A stretch of 64,000 nt of DNA, from the NCBI RefSeq assembly GCF_040549045.1, contig NZ_JBEWTB010000002.1, positions 2,580,001 through 2,644,000 on the forward strand, given 5' to 3'. The notes under the pieces are model-generated. The model was given only the letters and a program-made list of their open reading frames with translations. It was not told the origin of the DNA and did not search any database. Below are positions 1 to 9,645 of this stretch, one piece after another. Both the position numbers and the translations under genes were made by a program. Every line of letters starts with the position of its first letter. Within the stretch, counting starts at the first letter, position 1. The DNA comes from Endozoicomonas sp. NE40 (GTDB lineage Bacteria; Pseudomonadota; Gammaproteobacteria; Pseudomonadales; Endozoicomonadaceae).

Positions 1-1709
<1,709 letters not shown>

Positions 1710-1830
1710 ATAACGCCAAAGCGATTTGGTGCCATGCACTAGAGAGTGTAGAGCAAGAAATACAGCTTAAGTTGAAGATTCCAGAGTAACTAGTAACTAG
1801 CTTCTAGACACTAGAGACTCAAACCAGTTT

Positions 1831-1949
1831 TGCCTGGTGACCATAGAGTGTTGGAACCACCCGATCCCATCCCGAACTCGGAAGTGAAACGACACATCGC
1901 CGATGGTAGTGTGGGGATTCCCCATGTGAGAGTAGGTCATCGCCAGGCA
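1831..1949 (+). rRNA. rrf: 5S ribosomal RNA
   Basis: About 119 nt starting TGCCTGGTGACC and ending CGCCAGGCA, so the two ends pair to form helix I. The internal ACCCGATCCCATCCCGAAC and GAAGTGAAACG segments are typical of gammaproteobacterial 5S. It follows 23S after a short spacer and is followed at once by an intrinsic terminator. Confidence 0.95.
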
Positions 1950-1959
1950 CTTATTAGAG

Positions 1960-1990
1960 AACCCTGATAGAGAAATCTGTCAGGGTTTTT
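1960..1990 (+). terminator. Intrinsic terminator of the rrn operon
   Basis: Stem AACCCTGA(T) / (G)TCAGGGTT with a short loop, followed by a T run at 1986-1990, directly after 5S. Confidence 0.85.
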
Positions 1991-2004
1991 GCTGTGTGTG
2001 GAAA

Positions 2005-2080
2005 AAAAACGACACATCGCCGATGGCAGTGTGGGCTTTTTATGGAAGAGCCCATGTGAGAGTAGGTCATCGCCAGGCAC
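2005..2080 (+). pseudogene. Partial, interrupted second copy of 5S rRNA (3' part)
   Basis: The sequence AACGACACATCGCCGATGG, and further on CCCATGTGAGAGTAGGTC to CGCCAGGCAC, repeats the last ~75 nt of the 5S gene. The first half is missing. About 15 extra bases (CTTTTTATGGAAGAG) replace the short loop between the two conserved blocks. It cannot form helix I because the 5' strand is absent. It sits between two similar terminators, so the block 5S-3'end plus terminator plus the GTGTGGAAAAAA tail looks tandemly duplicated. Confidence 0.85.
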
Positions 2081-2089
2081 TCAATTAGA

Positions 2090-2121
2090 AAACCCCAGTC
2101 GAGAAATCGATTGGGGTTTTT
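2090..2121 (+). terminator. Second rrn-type intrinsic terminator
   Basis: Stem AACCCCA(GTC) / (GAT)TGGGGTT followed by T5. It copies the layout of the terminator at 1960-1990, including the downstream GCTATGTGTGGAAAAAA segment. Confidence 0.8.
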
Positions 2122-2243
2122 GCTATGTGTGGAAAAAATACAACAACAGAAAAAGTATCGCCGGTTTCTGTGTCGTCTGGCACTATTGGTGAGCGTGCAA
2201 AATTTCTATTCTGACAAAACTAATAAGAAGTGCAGGTGGTAGG

Positions 2244-3050
2244 ATGAAAAGGGTTTTTGAACCGTTGTGGCTATTGTGTTGTGTATTATTTTTGGCGGGT
2301 TGCCAGACAACCTCCCAGTATCGAAACAGTAGTGTTGTTGACTACCTTTATCCAAAGTCGGATCAGCATGTAGTCAGTGAAGAAATACCCCGCTTAGTAC
2401 TGCCTCTTAAAGTTGGGGTTGCGTTTACCCCGGGAAGCCATGGAACCAGCCTGACAGAAGCTAGCAAAATGGAACTTATGTCTGATGTCAGTAAGCATTT
2501 TGAGAGTCTGGATTTTGTTGATTCAATTGAAGTCATCCCTTCGGGTTACTTGCGGCCAGAAGGAAGTTTTGCAAATCTTGAGCAACTGAAGCGAATGTTT
2601 GGTATTGATGTCATTGCTTTGATCTCTTACGACCAGACTCGTTTCACCGATGAGGGTTTTGCGTCTATAGCTTACTGGACTCTTGTTGGAGCTTATCTGG
2701 TTCCTGGGGAAAAGAATGCAACCCATACGCTGATTGATGCTGTTTTATACGACATCGATAGTCAGAAGTTACTGTTCAGAGCGCCCGGGGTGAGTGTAGT
2801 AAAAAGTAAGGCGACACCTGTAAATCTCAAAGAGCAGGTCAGAGAAGATTCTCTGGAAGGGTTTCAGCTGGCTAGCGAAGACCTGGTTGGGAATCTGAAA
2901 GTACAGCTTGATAGATTCCAAACACGTGTAGAAAGTACCCCGGAGCAATTTGAGGTAATCAGAAGCGAGGGATACAGGGGAAGCGGCTCGTCCGGCTATG
3001 GCTTCTTATTGTTACTTGGACTTCTATTTCTAAGATCCCGCAAAGGATGA
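2244..3050 (+). CDS. Rhombotarget-type lipoprotein with C-terminal sorting tail
   Basis: 268-residue predicted lipoprotein. A lipobox (LFLAGC, Cys20) gives export and lipidation. The C-terminus has a Gly/Ser-rich stretch (GSGSSGYG), a hydrophobic helix (FLLLLGLLFL) and a basic end (RSRKG), the tripartite layout of GlyGly-CTERM sorting signals. The next gene, overlapping by 4 bp, encodes a rhombosortase-like protease, which is the known partner arrangement for rhombotarget lipoproteins. The start follows a GGTGGTAGG ribosome site. The function of the mature domain is unknown. The inferred fate is C-terminal cleavage by the neighbour and release or re-anchoring at the cell surface. Confidence 0.8.
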   Translation: MKRVFEPLWLLCCVLFLAGCQTTSQYRNSSVVDYLYPKSDQHVVSEEIPRLVLPLKVGVAFTPGSHGTSLTEASKMELMSDVSKHFESLDFVDSIEVIPSGYLRPEGSFANLEQLKRMFGIDVIALISYDQTRFTDEGFASIAYWTLVGAYLVPGEKNATHTLIDAVLYDIDSQKLLFRAPGVSVVKSKATPVNLKEQVREDSLEGFQLASEDLVGNLKVQLDRFQTRVESTPEQFEVIRSEGYRGSGSSGYGFLLLLGLLFLRSRKG

Positions 3051-3607
3051 AAAGCCCAATTCCGAAGGCGACATTACTGCTGCTGTTGCTGAGCATTGCT
3101 ATCTATAGACTGGATAGTAATGCTCAGTGGGCTATCTACGACAGAGAAAAACCGGTTGAGATCTGGCGTTATCTGCTGGCTTCATTTGCTCATTATGACT
3201 TGAAGCACCTGACGCTTAACCTGATGGTTTTTGCCATTCTGGGAATAAGGCTGGAGCAGCGAACCGGGTCTGACTACTTTTGCGTCTCTGTGTTGCTCAC
3301 AGCAATTAGCTCAACCTTCATTCTTCATTGTTTTTTTTACGAATACTCAAACTATGCGGGAATTTCTACCATCAATTACGCAATGTTGGGTTTTTTGCTG
3401 ATATCCATGTTTTACAGACGACGGATTGAGCTCGCTGTCTATGCGCTGTTGATTCTCTGCTATCAGGCACTCAGTGTGCGGTTTGCAATAATGGAAATGC
3501 ATTCGCTGGTTCAGCCTGTTTGGCAGTTGCATGTGTTAGCTTTAATTTGGGGTATTGTTGCTGGCCTCTATTGTCTACGAAATCGTTCAGGTAATGTTGT
3601 ATCATGA
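3047..3607 (+). CDS. rrtA: Rhombosortase (rhomboid-family intramembrane serine protease)
   Basis: 186-residue protein with about six hydrophobic segments. Rhomboid features are HLTLN (residues 54-58) in the second helix, a candidate catalytic serine in AGIST (Ser107) and a candidate catalytic histidine in QLHVLA (His162). Family knowledge: rhombosortases process GlyGly-CTERM proteins. The substrate is very likely the lipoprotein encoded immediately upstream (4-bp overlap, co-translated). One oddity is that the residue after the serine is Thr instead of the usual Gly of GxSG. The gene overlaps the next one by 4 bp, so three genes form one unit. Confidence 0.75.
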   Translation: MKSPIPKATLLLLLLSIAIYRLDSNAQWAIYDREKPVEIWRYLLASFAHYDLKHLTLNLMVFAILGIRLEQRTGSDYFCVSVLLTAISSTFILHCFFYEYSNYAGISTINYAMLGFLLISMFYRRRIELAVYALLILCYQALSVRFAIMEMHSLVQPVWQLHVLALIWGIVAGLYCLRNRSGNVVS

Positions 3608-4287
3608 AAGAAACAGAGTCTCAAAAAATTGCTGTTGTCATTGGGGCAACGGGGCTGGTTGGTTCAGAGCTTATTAATCAGTTAATTTCCAGTAAAGAAA
3701 TAAAAACGATCATCACCCTGAGTCGCAGGCCATTAAAACAAAGCGCTGACAAGCTGCAAAACCACGTCATTGATTTTGATGATCTTGGCCAATATAAAGA
3801 CCTGATAAAAGGCGACCTGTTTTTCTCTTGCCTTGGTACTACCAGAAAACAGGCAGGCTCCACAGCAGCTCAGATTAAAGTCGACTTTGAATATCAGCTC
3901 AAAGCAGCTCAAATAGCTTCAGAAAATGGCATTCCTCACTATTTGCTGGTCAGTTCCAGCGGAGCCAATGCCAACAGTTCGTTCGCTTATATGAAAATGA
4001 AAGGTGCGCTTGAGGAGCAGGTTAAAACACTGCCGTTTAAGCGGGTTAGTATCTTTCAGCCTTCGCTATTGCTGGGCAACAGGACAAAAGCAAGGGTGGG
4101 AGAGTTCATGGCAGGAATGGTTATGCCTACGCTATGCAAAATTCCCGGTCTGCATTCTTACCGCCCGATTTCTGGTAAACAGGTTGCCAGCAAAATGACT
4201 GAAGTGGCTTTGCGTGAAGGGGCGGCACTTGAATACTTTGTTCTGAATGACGTGTTTCCTGAAAAGGATGACAATTTAAGACGTTAG
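3604..4287 (+). CDS. Atypical SDR NAD(P)-binding protein (YraR/HTATIP2-like)
   Basis: 227 residues. The N-terminal Rossmann motif is VIGATGLVGSEL (about residues 12-23), followed by the family pattern FSCLGTT and VSSSGAN, with the Y-x3-K type pair in YMKMKGALE. This matches the YraR and TIP30/CC3 group of atypical short-chain dehydrogenases. Substrate is unknown. It overlaps the rhombosortase stop (ATGA), so it is translationally coupled although no functional link is evident. Confidence 0.75.
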   Translation: MKETESQKIAVVIGATGLVGSELINQLISSKEIKTIITLSRRPLKQSADKLQNHVIDFDDLGQYKDLIKGDLFFSCLGTTRKQAGSTAAQIKVDFEYQLKAAQIASENGIPHYLLVSSSGANANSSFAYMKMKGALEEQVKTLPFKRVSIFQPSLLLGNRTKARVGEFMAGMVMPTLCKIPGLHSYRPISGKQVASKMTEVALREGAALEYFVLNDVFPEKDDNLRR

Positions 4288-4383
4288 AGAAAGCCACTCT
4301 GTGCATCGGTTTATGCACCTTGGTTTATAAAAGCGGGTTGTATATAGTCCGCAGCCTTAGTTGTTTCCGGAATGTAAAACGAT

Positions 4384-5616
4384 ATGCCTCAATCAAAACC
4401 TCTGCTGTCTGAATACGATGTCATCGTTATTGGCGCTGGTGCGTCCGGTTTGATGTGCGCCCTGACGGCGGGTGAAAGAGGCAGGCGGGTTCTGGTGCTT
4501 GACCATGCCAACAAGATCGGCAAGAAAATTATCCTTTCCGGCGGTGGTCGCTGCAACTTTACCAATCTCTATACCGAGCCGGGAAATTACCTCTCCGTTA
4601 ACGGTCATTTCTGCAAATCAGCGCTTTCCCGCTATACACAGTGGGACTTTCAGGCACTTGTAGATAAGTACCAGGTGGCCTGGCATGAAAAAACATTAGG
4701 CCAGCTTTTTTGCGATGATCGCTCACAGCAAATAGTTGACCTGCTGGTGAACGAGTGCCGGGATGCCGATGTCACTATTCGCGCCAGAACAAAAATAGAA
4801 AGTATTGAACACCAGGACAATGGCGAAGCGCCGGTTTATCGTCTGGAGACATCTTCCGGTCACTTCTCCACCCAGTCTCTTGTTGTCGCAACAGGTGGCC
4901 TGTCATTCCCAACGATGGGTGCTACGGGTTTTGGCTATCAGGTGGCTGAACAGTTTGGGCATAACATCATTTCGACCCGCCCTGCCCTTGTACCTTTGAC
5001 CATGTCCAAACAATGGCTGGAGCAGTTTGCCGACTTGTCAGGAGTCAGTGCTGAAGTTATAGCCACCTGCAATGGTCAGTCTTTTAAAGAGAATGTATTG
5101 TTTACCCACAGAGGGATGAGTGGCCCTGCAATTCTGCAGGTATCTTCTTACTGGAAAGAAAACGACAGCGTATTTATAAACTGGCTGCCTGCTGTTAATG
5201 CTTACGATTTTTTAAAGGAAGCACAACAACGCCGTGCAAAAGCAGAAACCCAGACGATTCTGGCTGAACATCTGACAAAACGCCTGGCAAATGCTCTGTG
5301 TGAACACGGTAAACTAAGGCTGCTGACCGGGAGTGGTCGTAAAACCATCAGTCATTACAGTCACTCAGAGTTGGAACAACTGGCAAACGAGTTTGAAAAC
5401 TGGGAACTGAAACCAACAGGTACCGAGGGTTATAAGAAAGCAGAAGTGACTCTGGGAGGCGTTTGCACCAGCAAAGTGTCGTCTAAAACATTTGAAAGCC
5501 GATTACAGCCAGGGCTGTTTTTTATCGGAGAAGTACTGGATGTCACTGGTCATCTGGGAGGCTTTAACTTTCAATGGGCATGGGCATCCGGACATTGCGC
5601 CGGACAATTTGTCTGA
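4384..5616 (+). CDS. NAD(P)/FAD-dependent oxidoreductase, YhiN/HI0933 family
   Basis: 410-residue flavoprotein. The N-terminal dinucleotide-binding motif VIVIGAGASGLMCA is followed by GKKIILSGGGRCNFTN, diagnostic of the HI0933/YhiN family. A second FAD segment (TLGGVCTSKVSSKT and FIGEVLDVTGHLGGFN) lies at the C-terminus. Length fits the family (about 390-420). The physiological substrate of this family is not established. It appears monocistronic, starting about 100 bp after the SDR gene. Confidence 0.85.
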   Translation: MPQSKPLLSEYDVIVIGAGASGLMCALTAGERGRRVLVLDHANKIGKKIILSGGGRCNFTNLYTEPGNYLSVNGHFCKSALSRYTQWDFQALVDKYQVAWHEKTLGQLFCDDRSQQIVDLLVNECRDADVTIRARTKIESIEHQDNGEAPVYRLETSSGHFSTQSLVVATGGLSFPTMGATGFGYQVAEQFGHNIISTRPALVPLTMSKQWLEQFADLSGVSAEVIATCNGQSFKENVLFTHRGMSGPAILQVSSYWKENDSVFINWLPAVNAYDFLKEAQQRRAKAETQTILAEHLTKRLANALCEHGKLRLLTGSGRKTISHYSHSELEQLANEFENWELKPTGTEGYKKAEVTLGGVCTSKVSSKTFESRLQPGLFFIGEVLDVTGHLGGFNFQWAWASGHCAGQFV

Positions 5617-5696
5617 ATAAAACAAATCCGGTTGGCTTGATATTTGTTTCAGCGTTACCCTTGCAGCATCCCATGATTTGTTTCAAGGAACCTTGA

Positions 5697-6047
5697 ATGA
5701 AGTTCATTAACCGTTGCGTTGTAAGCCTTAAACCTGCCCAGCCATTTATTGACTGGGTTAAATCCCTTGGTACCGATCTGCCTGAAGACTGGTCTCTGGA
5801 AGGTGGCGCTTATCTTCTGGACGAACAGGATACCGAAGAGGCACTGCACATCATCATCGACCAGAACGCTCGCGATATGATGGAAAACGAACTGTCTGCC
5901 TGGGAAGAAGACCCGGCTCGCTGGCCGAAAGAGCGAAATGCCGAACAGTTGCGCAGCTGGTTCCAGGTGCATGTTGCAGTGGCGGGCTTTGATCTGGGCA
6001 GAGATGACCTGATGCGTGCCGATCTGGCTGATCTTGAAGTCATGTGA
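5697..6047 (+). CDS. Conserved small acidic protein, function unknown
   Basis: 116 residues, strongly acidic, no signal peptide or membrane segment, rich in Trp. I recognise no catalytic motif. Codon use matches its neighbours. It is followed after 15 bp by a small lipoprotein gene, with which it probably forms a unit. Predicted cytoplasmic. Confidence 0.65.
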   Translation: MKFINRCVVSLKPAQPFIDWVKSLGTDLPEDWSLEGGAYLLDEQDTEEALHIIIDQNARDMMENELSAWEEDPARWPKERNAEQLRSWFQVHVAVAGFDLGRDDLMRADLADLEVM

Positions 6048-6062
6048 ATTGGGGAGTAGAGA

Positions 6063-6440
6063 ATGCTTAGACGGGTTGCTTTTCTGTCCCTGTTGTTTCT
6101 GATGGCAGGTTGCCAGATGCTGGAACAGCAACAGGCGAAATTTCCTCTTTCAATTGTTGTCAGTGCCTCTCCGTCGGGTGGTGTTAAAGTAGAAAGCTAC
6201 TACCCGGATGGTTCAAAAGTTATGGCAGGCCGTGTTGTTGTTAAAACGGCTAATAACCTTAAAGTGGCAGATAAAGCCATTGGGAAAGATGGCACAATGC
6301 GTTTTTTCTATTCCGTACAGAATATTCAGCTGCATATCCAGGTTCAGTCTGATGATGGTTTACGGGGGCGGAGAACGTTAAACATTGGTCAGGCATTTCC
6401 CGGATTTGGCAACCAGGGGGGCTTTGTTCCCAGTCACTAG
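6063..6440 (+). CDS. Small predicted lipoprotein, function unknown
   Basis: 125 residues. N-terminal hydrophobic segment with lipobox LMAGC (Cys17) predicts an outer- or inner-membrane lipoprotein. The mature part contains repeated beta-like stretches (SIVVSASPSGGVKVESYYPDG) and no recognisable enzyme motif. The ribosome site GGGGAG sits just upstream of the ATG. Its stop overlaps the stop of the reverse-strand GNAT remnant. Confidence 0.65.
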   Translation: MLRRVAFLSLLFLMAGCQMLEQQQAKFPLSIVVSASPSGGVKVESYYPDGSKVMAGRVVVKTANNLKVADKAIGKDGTMRFFYSVQNIQLHIQVQSDDGLRGRRTLNIGQAFPGFGNQGGFVPSH

Positions 6441-6696
6441 AGCATCAGCTCCAGTCCTGGTCCGATCTCTCTGAAGCCCTGTCGTTTATAGAATGACAGG
6501 GTTCTTTCCCATTTCGGCTGTTCTGGTGAGCCAACTTCCAGAAAAGGCCAACACTTACTTCGGGCAAAATCTTTTGCTGCTGTAATAAGCAATGCCCCGA
6601 CTCCATCCGGAAGACCATGGAGACAACGGTGACTGCATCAGTATCGGAAGCTGGCCGGACTGTGTATAACTCCGGCACAGGGCGCTTGTCGCCCAT
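6437..6696 (-). pseudogene. Remnant of a GNAT acetyltransferase gene
   Basis: Reading the minus strand, the N-terminal piece LYTVRPASDTDAVTVV is a typical GNAT start. In another frame the end reads GVGALLITAAKDFARSKC, then FLEVGSPEQPKWERTLSFYK and RQGFREIGPGLELML with a stop, which is GNAT motif A to B. Roughly 50 residues that should join the two pieces are missing and the frame changes near 6610. This is best explained by an internal deletion with frameshift. No intact copy is in the window. Confidence 0.65.
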
Positions 6697-6782
6697 GTGT
6701 TTGCCTGTGGATAAAAAAGCGAAGTTTACCAGATTTGAAACTTGCTGAATGATCCGTAAATACGTAACGTGCGCTCCTTTGA

Positions 6783-7643
6783 ATGACCAGTGTGTATCAG
6801 GCGATGAGTGAAGACGCAGCACAAACCCTTTCCAAAAAGCACGACCTTTCTGAAAAACGCTACTTTTTTGAAAAAAACTATGAGCCCCTGGAGATCCTTT
6901 ATAAGGATGACTGTCTGGTTGCTGTGAATAAGCCTTCAGGGTTGCTGGTTCACCGCTCCATGATTGACCGGCACGAAACTCGTTTTGCCTTGCAGGAAGT
7001 CAGGAATCAGATTGGTCAGCGGGTTTACCCACTGCACAGGCTGGATAAGCCTACATCCGGTGTTCTGTTGTTCGCATTGTCTCCGGAAATAGCGAAGCGG
7101 ATGGGGCAGCAGTTTGAGTCAAACAGTGTGAAAAAAAACTATCTGGCGGTTGTGCGTGGTTACGCTCCGGAGTCTGGTGTTATAGACCATGCTCTCAAAG
7201 AAGAGCTGGATAAAATGACGGACCGTAAAGCTCGGCTGGACAAGCCTGCCCAGGACGCTCTAACGGAGTTCACAAGACTGGCGACGGTTGAGATACCTGT
7301 CGCGATTGACCGTTATCCACAGAGTCGCTATTCACTGGTTGAAGCCCAACCGAAAACAGGGCGAAAACATCAGATCCGTCGCCACATGAAGCACATTGCG
7401 CACCCGATTATAGGAGACGCAAAACACGGCAAGGGAAACCACAACCGTTATTTTGCTACACACTTTGGTGCAGATCGCCTGTTGCTGGCCTGTATTGAAA
7501 TGGAAGTTATTCACCCGGTCAGTGGCCAGCCCCTGTTTTTAAGAGCATCGCTGGACAAACGTTTTTCAGATCTTATAAAACACTTTGGCTGGGCTGACAG
7601 AGTGGCTGAATATTTGCACAATGAAGAGCAACAGAACAGATAA
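6783..7643 (+). CDS. truC: tRNA pseudouridine(65) synthase TruC
   Basis: 286 residues, with the core aligning to E. coli TruC: VAVNKPSGLLVHRS, the catalytic HRLDKPTSGVLL (Asp88), VEELDKM-like KEELDKMTDRKA, KTGRKHQIRRHMKH and HPIIGDAKHG. It converts U65 of tRNA(Ile) and tRNA(Asp) to pseudouridine in E. coli. The N-terminus is about 30 residues longer than the E. coli protein. No clear ribosome site marks the first ATG, so a start at the ATG seven codons later is also possible. Confidence 0.9.
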   Translation: MTSVYQAMSEDAAQTLSKKHDLSEKRYFFEKNYEPLEILYKDDCLVAVNKPSGLLVHRSMIDRHETRFALQEVRNQIGQRVYPLHRLDKPTSGVLLFALSPEIAKRMGQQFESNSVKKNYLAVVRGYAPESGVIDHALKEELDKMTDRKARLDKPAQDALTEFTRLATVEIPVAIDRYPQSRYSLVEAQPKTGRKHQIRRHMKHIAHPIIGDAKHGKGNHNRYFATHFGADRLLLACIEMEVIHPVSGQPLFLRASLDKRFSDLIKHFGWADRVAEYLHNEEQQNR

Positions 7644-7671
7644 TACCTCTTAATTACACGTTTTTCGTTAT

Positions 7672-7768
7672 TTTAGCTCCAAAGCTAGAGCTAAATGAAG
7701 TTATTGGTTATTCTTATGTTTCTGTTATTTTTGCTAAGAGCTGTAAACGATAATTATCCGTTTAGCTC
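7672..7768. promoter_or_regulatory. Repeated TTTAGCTC/GAGCTAAA boxes upstream of fic
   Basis: TTTAGCTC at 7672-7679 faces GAGCTAAA at 7688-7695 (inverted repeat, 8-nt spacer). A second array has GAGCTGTAAACG at 7738-7749 facing CGTTTAGCTC at 7759-7768. Both arrays share the AGCTC core and lie between truC and the fic start. They look like operator half-sites. Autoregulation by the Fic protein's C-terminal winged helix is one possibility (inference). Confidence 0.45.
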
Positions 7769-7793
7769 ACGTGATTGCTACTGAGTTCGATGT

Positions 7794-8840
7794 ATGAATA
7801 CTCTGGAACGTTTATCTGAATACCGCTTTACGGCTTCCCAGCTCGCTCGCTTTCGTCGGCTTGGAGAGTTTCTGGGACGTCAGCCGCTGGTGATTCGGCA
7901 GCAGCCTGAAGTGCTTGATACCCTGCGTCAGGTGGCAACGCTGGAGTCGGTGGAATATGGCAACAGCCTGGAAAATATCCTTGCGCCGAGAGAAGTCATC
8001 CGGAAACTGGTCTTACAGGAAATACGCCCGAGAACGCCGGTTGAACGTCAGGTAGCCGGTTATCATGACGTGCTGGAAATGGTGGTCGATCCAGCAGAGC
8101 ACACCAACCTCTCGGTCAGTCTGGTCAGCCAGTTGCACGCCCTGCTCTACAGTTATCTGCCCCACGAGGGAGGGCGCTGGAAAGCGACGAACAAGGATAT
8201 TGTCGAGCGCGATGCTGACGGTACCATCAAGGGGGTGCTTTACCGTACAGTGCCAGCGGCTGAAACGTCCGCCGCCGTGCAAAAAACCATTGAGCTGTAT
8301 CATGGCGCTCTGGATCGTACGGTTGAGCCGCTGCTGGTGATCAGCTGTGCGGTGCTGGATTTTCTGTGCATTCATCCATTCAGTGACGGCAACGGCCGAA
8401 TTGCCCGTTTACTGGCCTTAATGATGCTGTCGTTGAACGGTTATCATGCCGGACGTTTTATCAGCCTGGAACGAATCTTCGCTCAGAATCAGCCGGCCTA
8501 TTTTGATGCGATGCAACGCAGCGTAAAAGGCTGGCATGACGGCACACACGACCCAATGCCGTGGATTAATTTCTTTCTTGATGCTTTGATTCAGGCTTAT
8601 GAGGAGCTGGAAGTCCGCGTAGAAGCTTTGCAGGGGCAAAGTAGCCGGGCGCCCAAATCACAGTTGATCACCGTAGCGATTGAAGAGCGGGAAGAACCAT
8701 TTTCTGTGGCGGATATCTGTTTGCAGATTCCCACCGTCAGTCGTGAGTTGGTGAAGAAAGTGATTCAGGGGCTTCGGGAACAGGGACGTCTGAAACCCAT
8801 CGGCAAGGGTCGGGGTTCGCAATGGAAGAAAGTGAGTTAG
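7794..8840 (+). CDS. Fic-domain protein (predicted AMP transferase) with C-terminal winged helix
   Basis: 348 residues. The Fic core motif HPFSDGNGRIARLL is complete at residues 194-207, so catalytic His194 and the phosphate-binding loop are present. The N-terminal Fic_N region carries EYGNSLENI (54-62) where class II Fic proteins have the inhibitory (S/T)xxxE(G/N) helix. Here the first position is Gly rather than Ser/Thr. The C-terminal ~70 residues (VADICLQIPTVSRELVKKVI and onward) resemble a winged helix-turn-helix. Family members attach AMP to target proteins. The target here is unknown. The upstream box array suggests tight control. Confidence 0.85.
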   Translation: MNTLERLSEYRFTASQLARFRRLGEFLGRQPLVIRQQPEVLDTLRQVATLESVEYGNSLENILAPREVIRKLVLQEIRPRTPVERQVAGYHDVLEMVVDPAEHTNLSVSLVSQLHALLYSYLPHEGGRWKATNKDIVERDADGTIKGVLYRTVPAAETSAAVQKTIELYHGALDRTVEPLLVISCAVLDFLCIHPFSDGNGRIARLLALMMLSLNGYHAGRFISLERIFAQNQPAYFDAMQRSVKGWHDGTHDPMPWINFFLDALIQAYEELEVRVEALQGQSSRAPKSQLITVAIEEREEPFSVADICLQIPTVSRELVKKVIQGLREQGRLKPIGKGRGSQWKKVS

Positions 8841-8912
8841 TATAAACTTACTTTGCGTTTCAGTGATGAGCCGGACGGCGTTTTTCAAGATAGCTGCTCC
8901 GGCTCAGTTCTG

Positions 8913-9479
8913 TCAGAGCATTTTTTTCAAAACATCGTTTTCCGGAGAATCCATAAAGCGATGCCTCAAAGCACCCAGAATATGCAAACCAATGATTCCA
9001 AGAAGGACGAAGGGAATGGTGGTGTGAATACTATGCAGCAGCCCGGCCAGTTCTTTATTGTTTTCGATGACTTCGGGCAGCGTTAGTCCAAAGAATGGGA
9101 TCGCGTGACCACCAAATTCCGACATAAGCATGCCGCTGACAGGCACCGCGAACATCAGCAGATACATCGAAAAGTGGGCAAATTTTGCCAGCACTGTTTC
9201 AAATGCAGGCAAATTTGCAGAGAGTCGGGGAAAGTTGCTTGAAAAACGAATGATGGTACGGGCAATGATCAGCATTAGCGCCAGTACCCCAAACGATTTG
9301 TGCCAGAAGTAAATATCGTATTTGTAGGGTGCTGTGTCCGGGTCCAGACCTGTCATAAACCAGCCACTGCCGATTATCCCCAGAATGGTGATGGCCATCA
9401 GCCAGTGCATGAAGCGCATTAAGACAGGGTATTTTTGAGTCTCCACGGGCAGTGTTCCTCTTGTTATTGGCAGCTTCAC
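8913..9479 (-). CDS. Cytochrome b561-type di-haem membrane protein
   Basis: 188 residues with four hydrophobic helices. Candidate haem-ligand histidines occur in MRFMHWLMA, YFWHKSFGV, KFAHFSMYL and IIGLHILGALRH. This is the CybB/YodB-like family of inner-membrane cytochromes that pass electrons between quinones and acceptors. The start MKLPITRG is preceded by an AAGAGGAAC ribosome site on the minus strand. Monocistronic. Confidence 0.85.
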   Translation of the reverse strand: MKLPITRGTLPVETQKYPVLMRFMHWLMAITILGIIGSGWFMTGLDPDTAPYKYDIYFWHKSFGVLALMLIIARTIIRFSSNFPRLSANLPAFETVLAKFAHFSMYLLMFAVPVSGMLMSEFGGHAIPFFGLTLPEVIENNKELAGLLHSIHTTIPFVLLGIIGLHILGALRHRFMDSPENDVLKKML

Positions 9480-9645
9480 AAATCAGCGACGTTGTTGCCA
9501 ATTTGTAAGTGCTAAGGGAGTAGAGTAGCAAGGGTATGTAAGAGAAACCAGAATGGTTCTGAAGCGTCACACAATCATTGTTTGCTGAAAGCTGTGTTCT
9601 GATAGAGAACACAGCTCAGAGGTGGTGGGGCAGGAGGTATCAAAG

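Noticed and set aside
1710..1830. tRNA gene between 23S and 5S
   Set aside because: No cloverleaf or T-loop motif is visible in the spacer.
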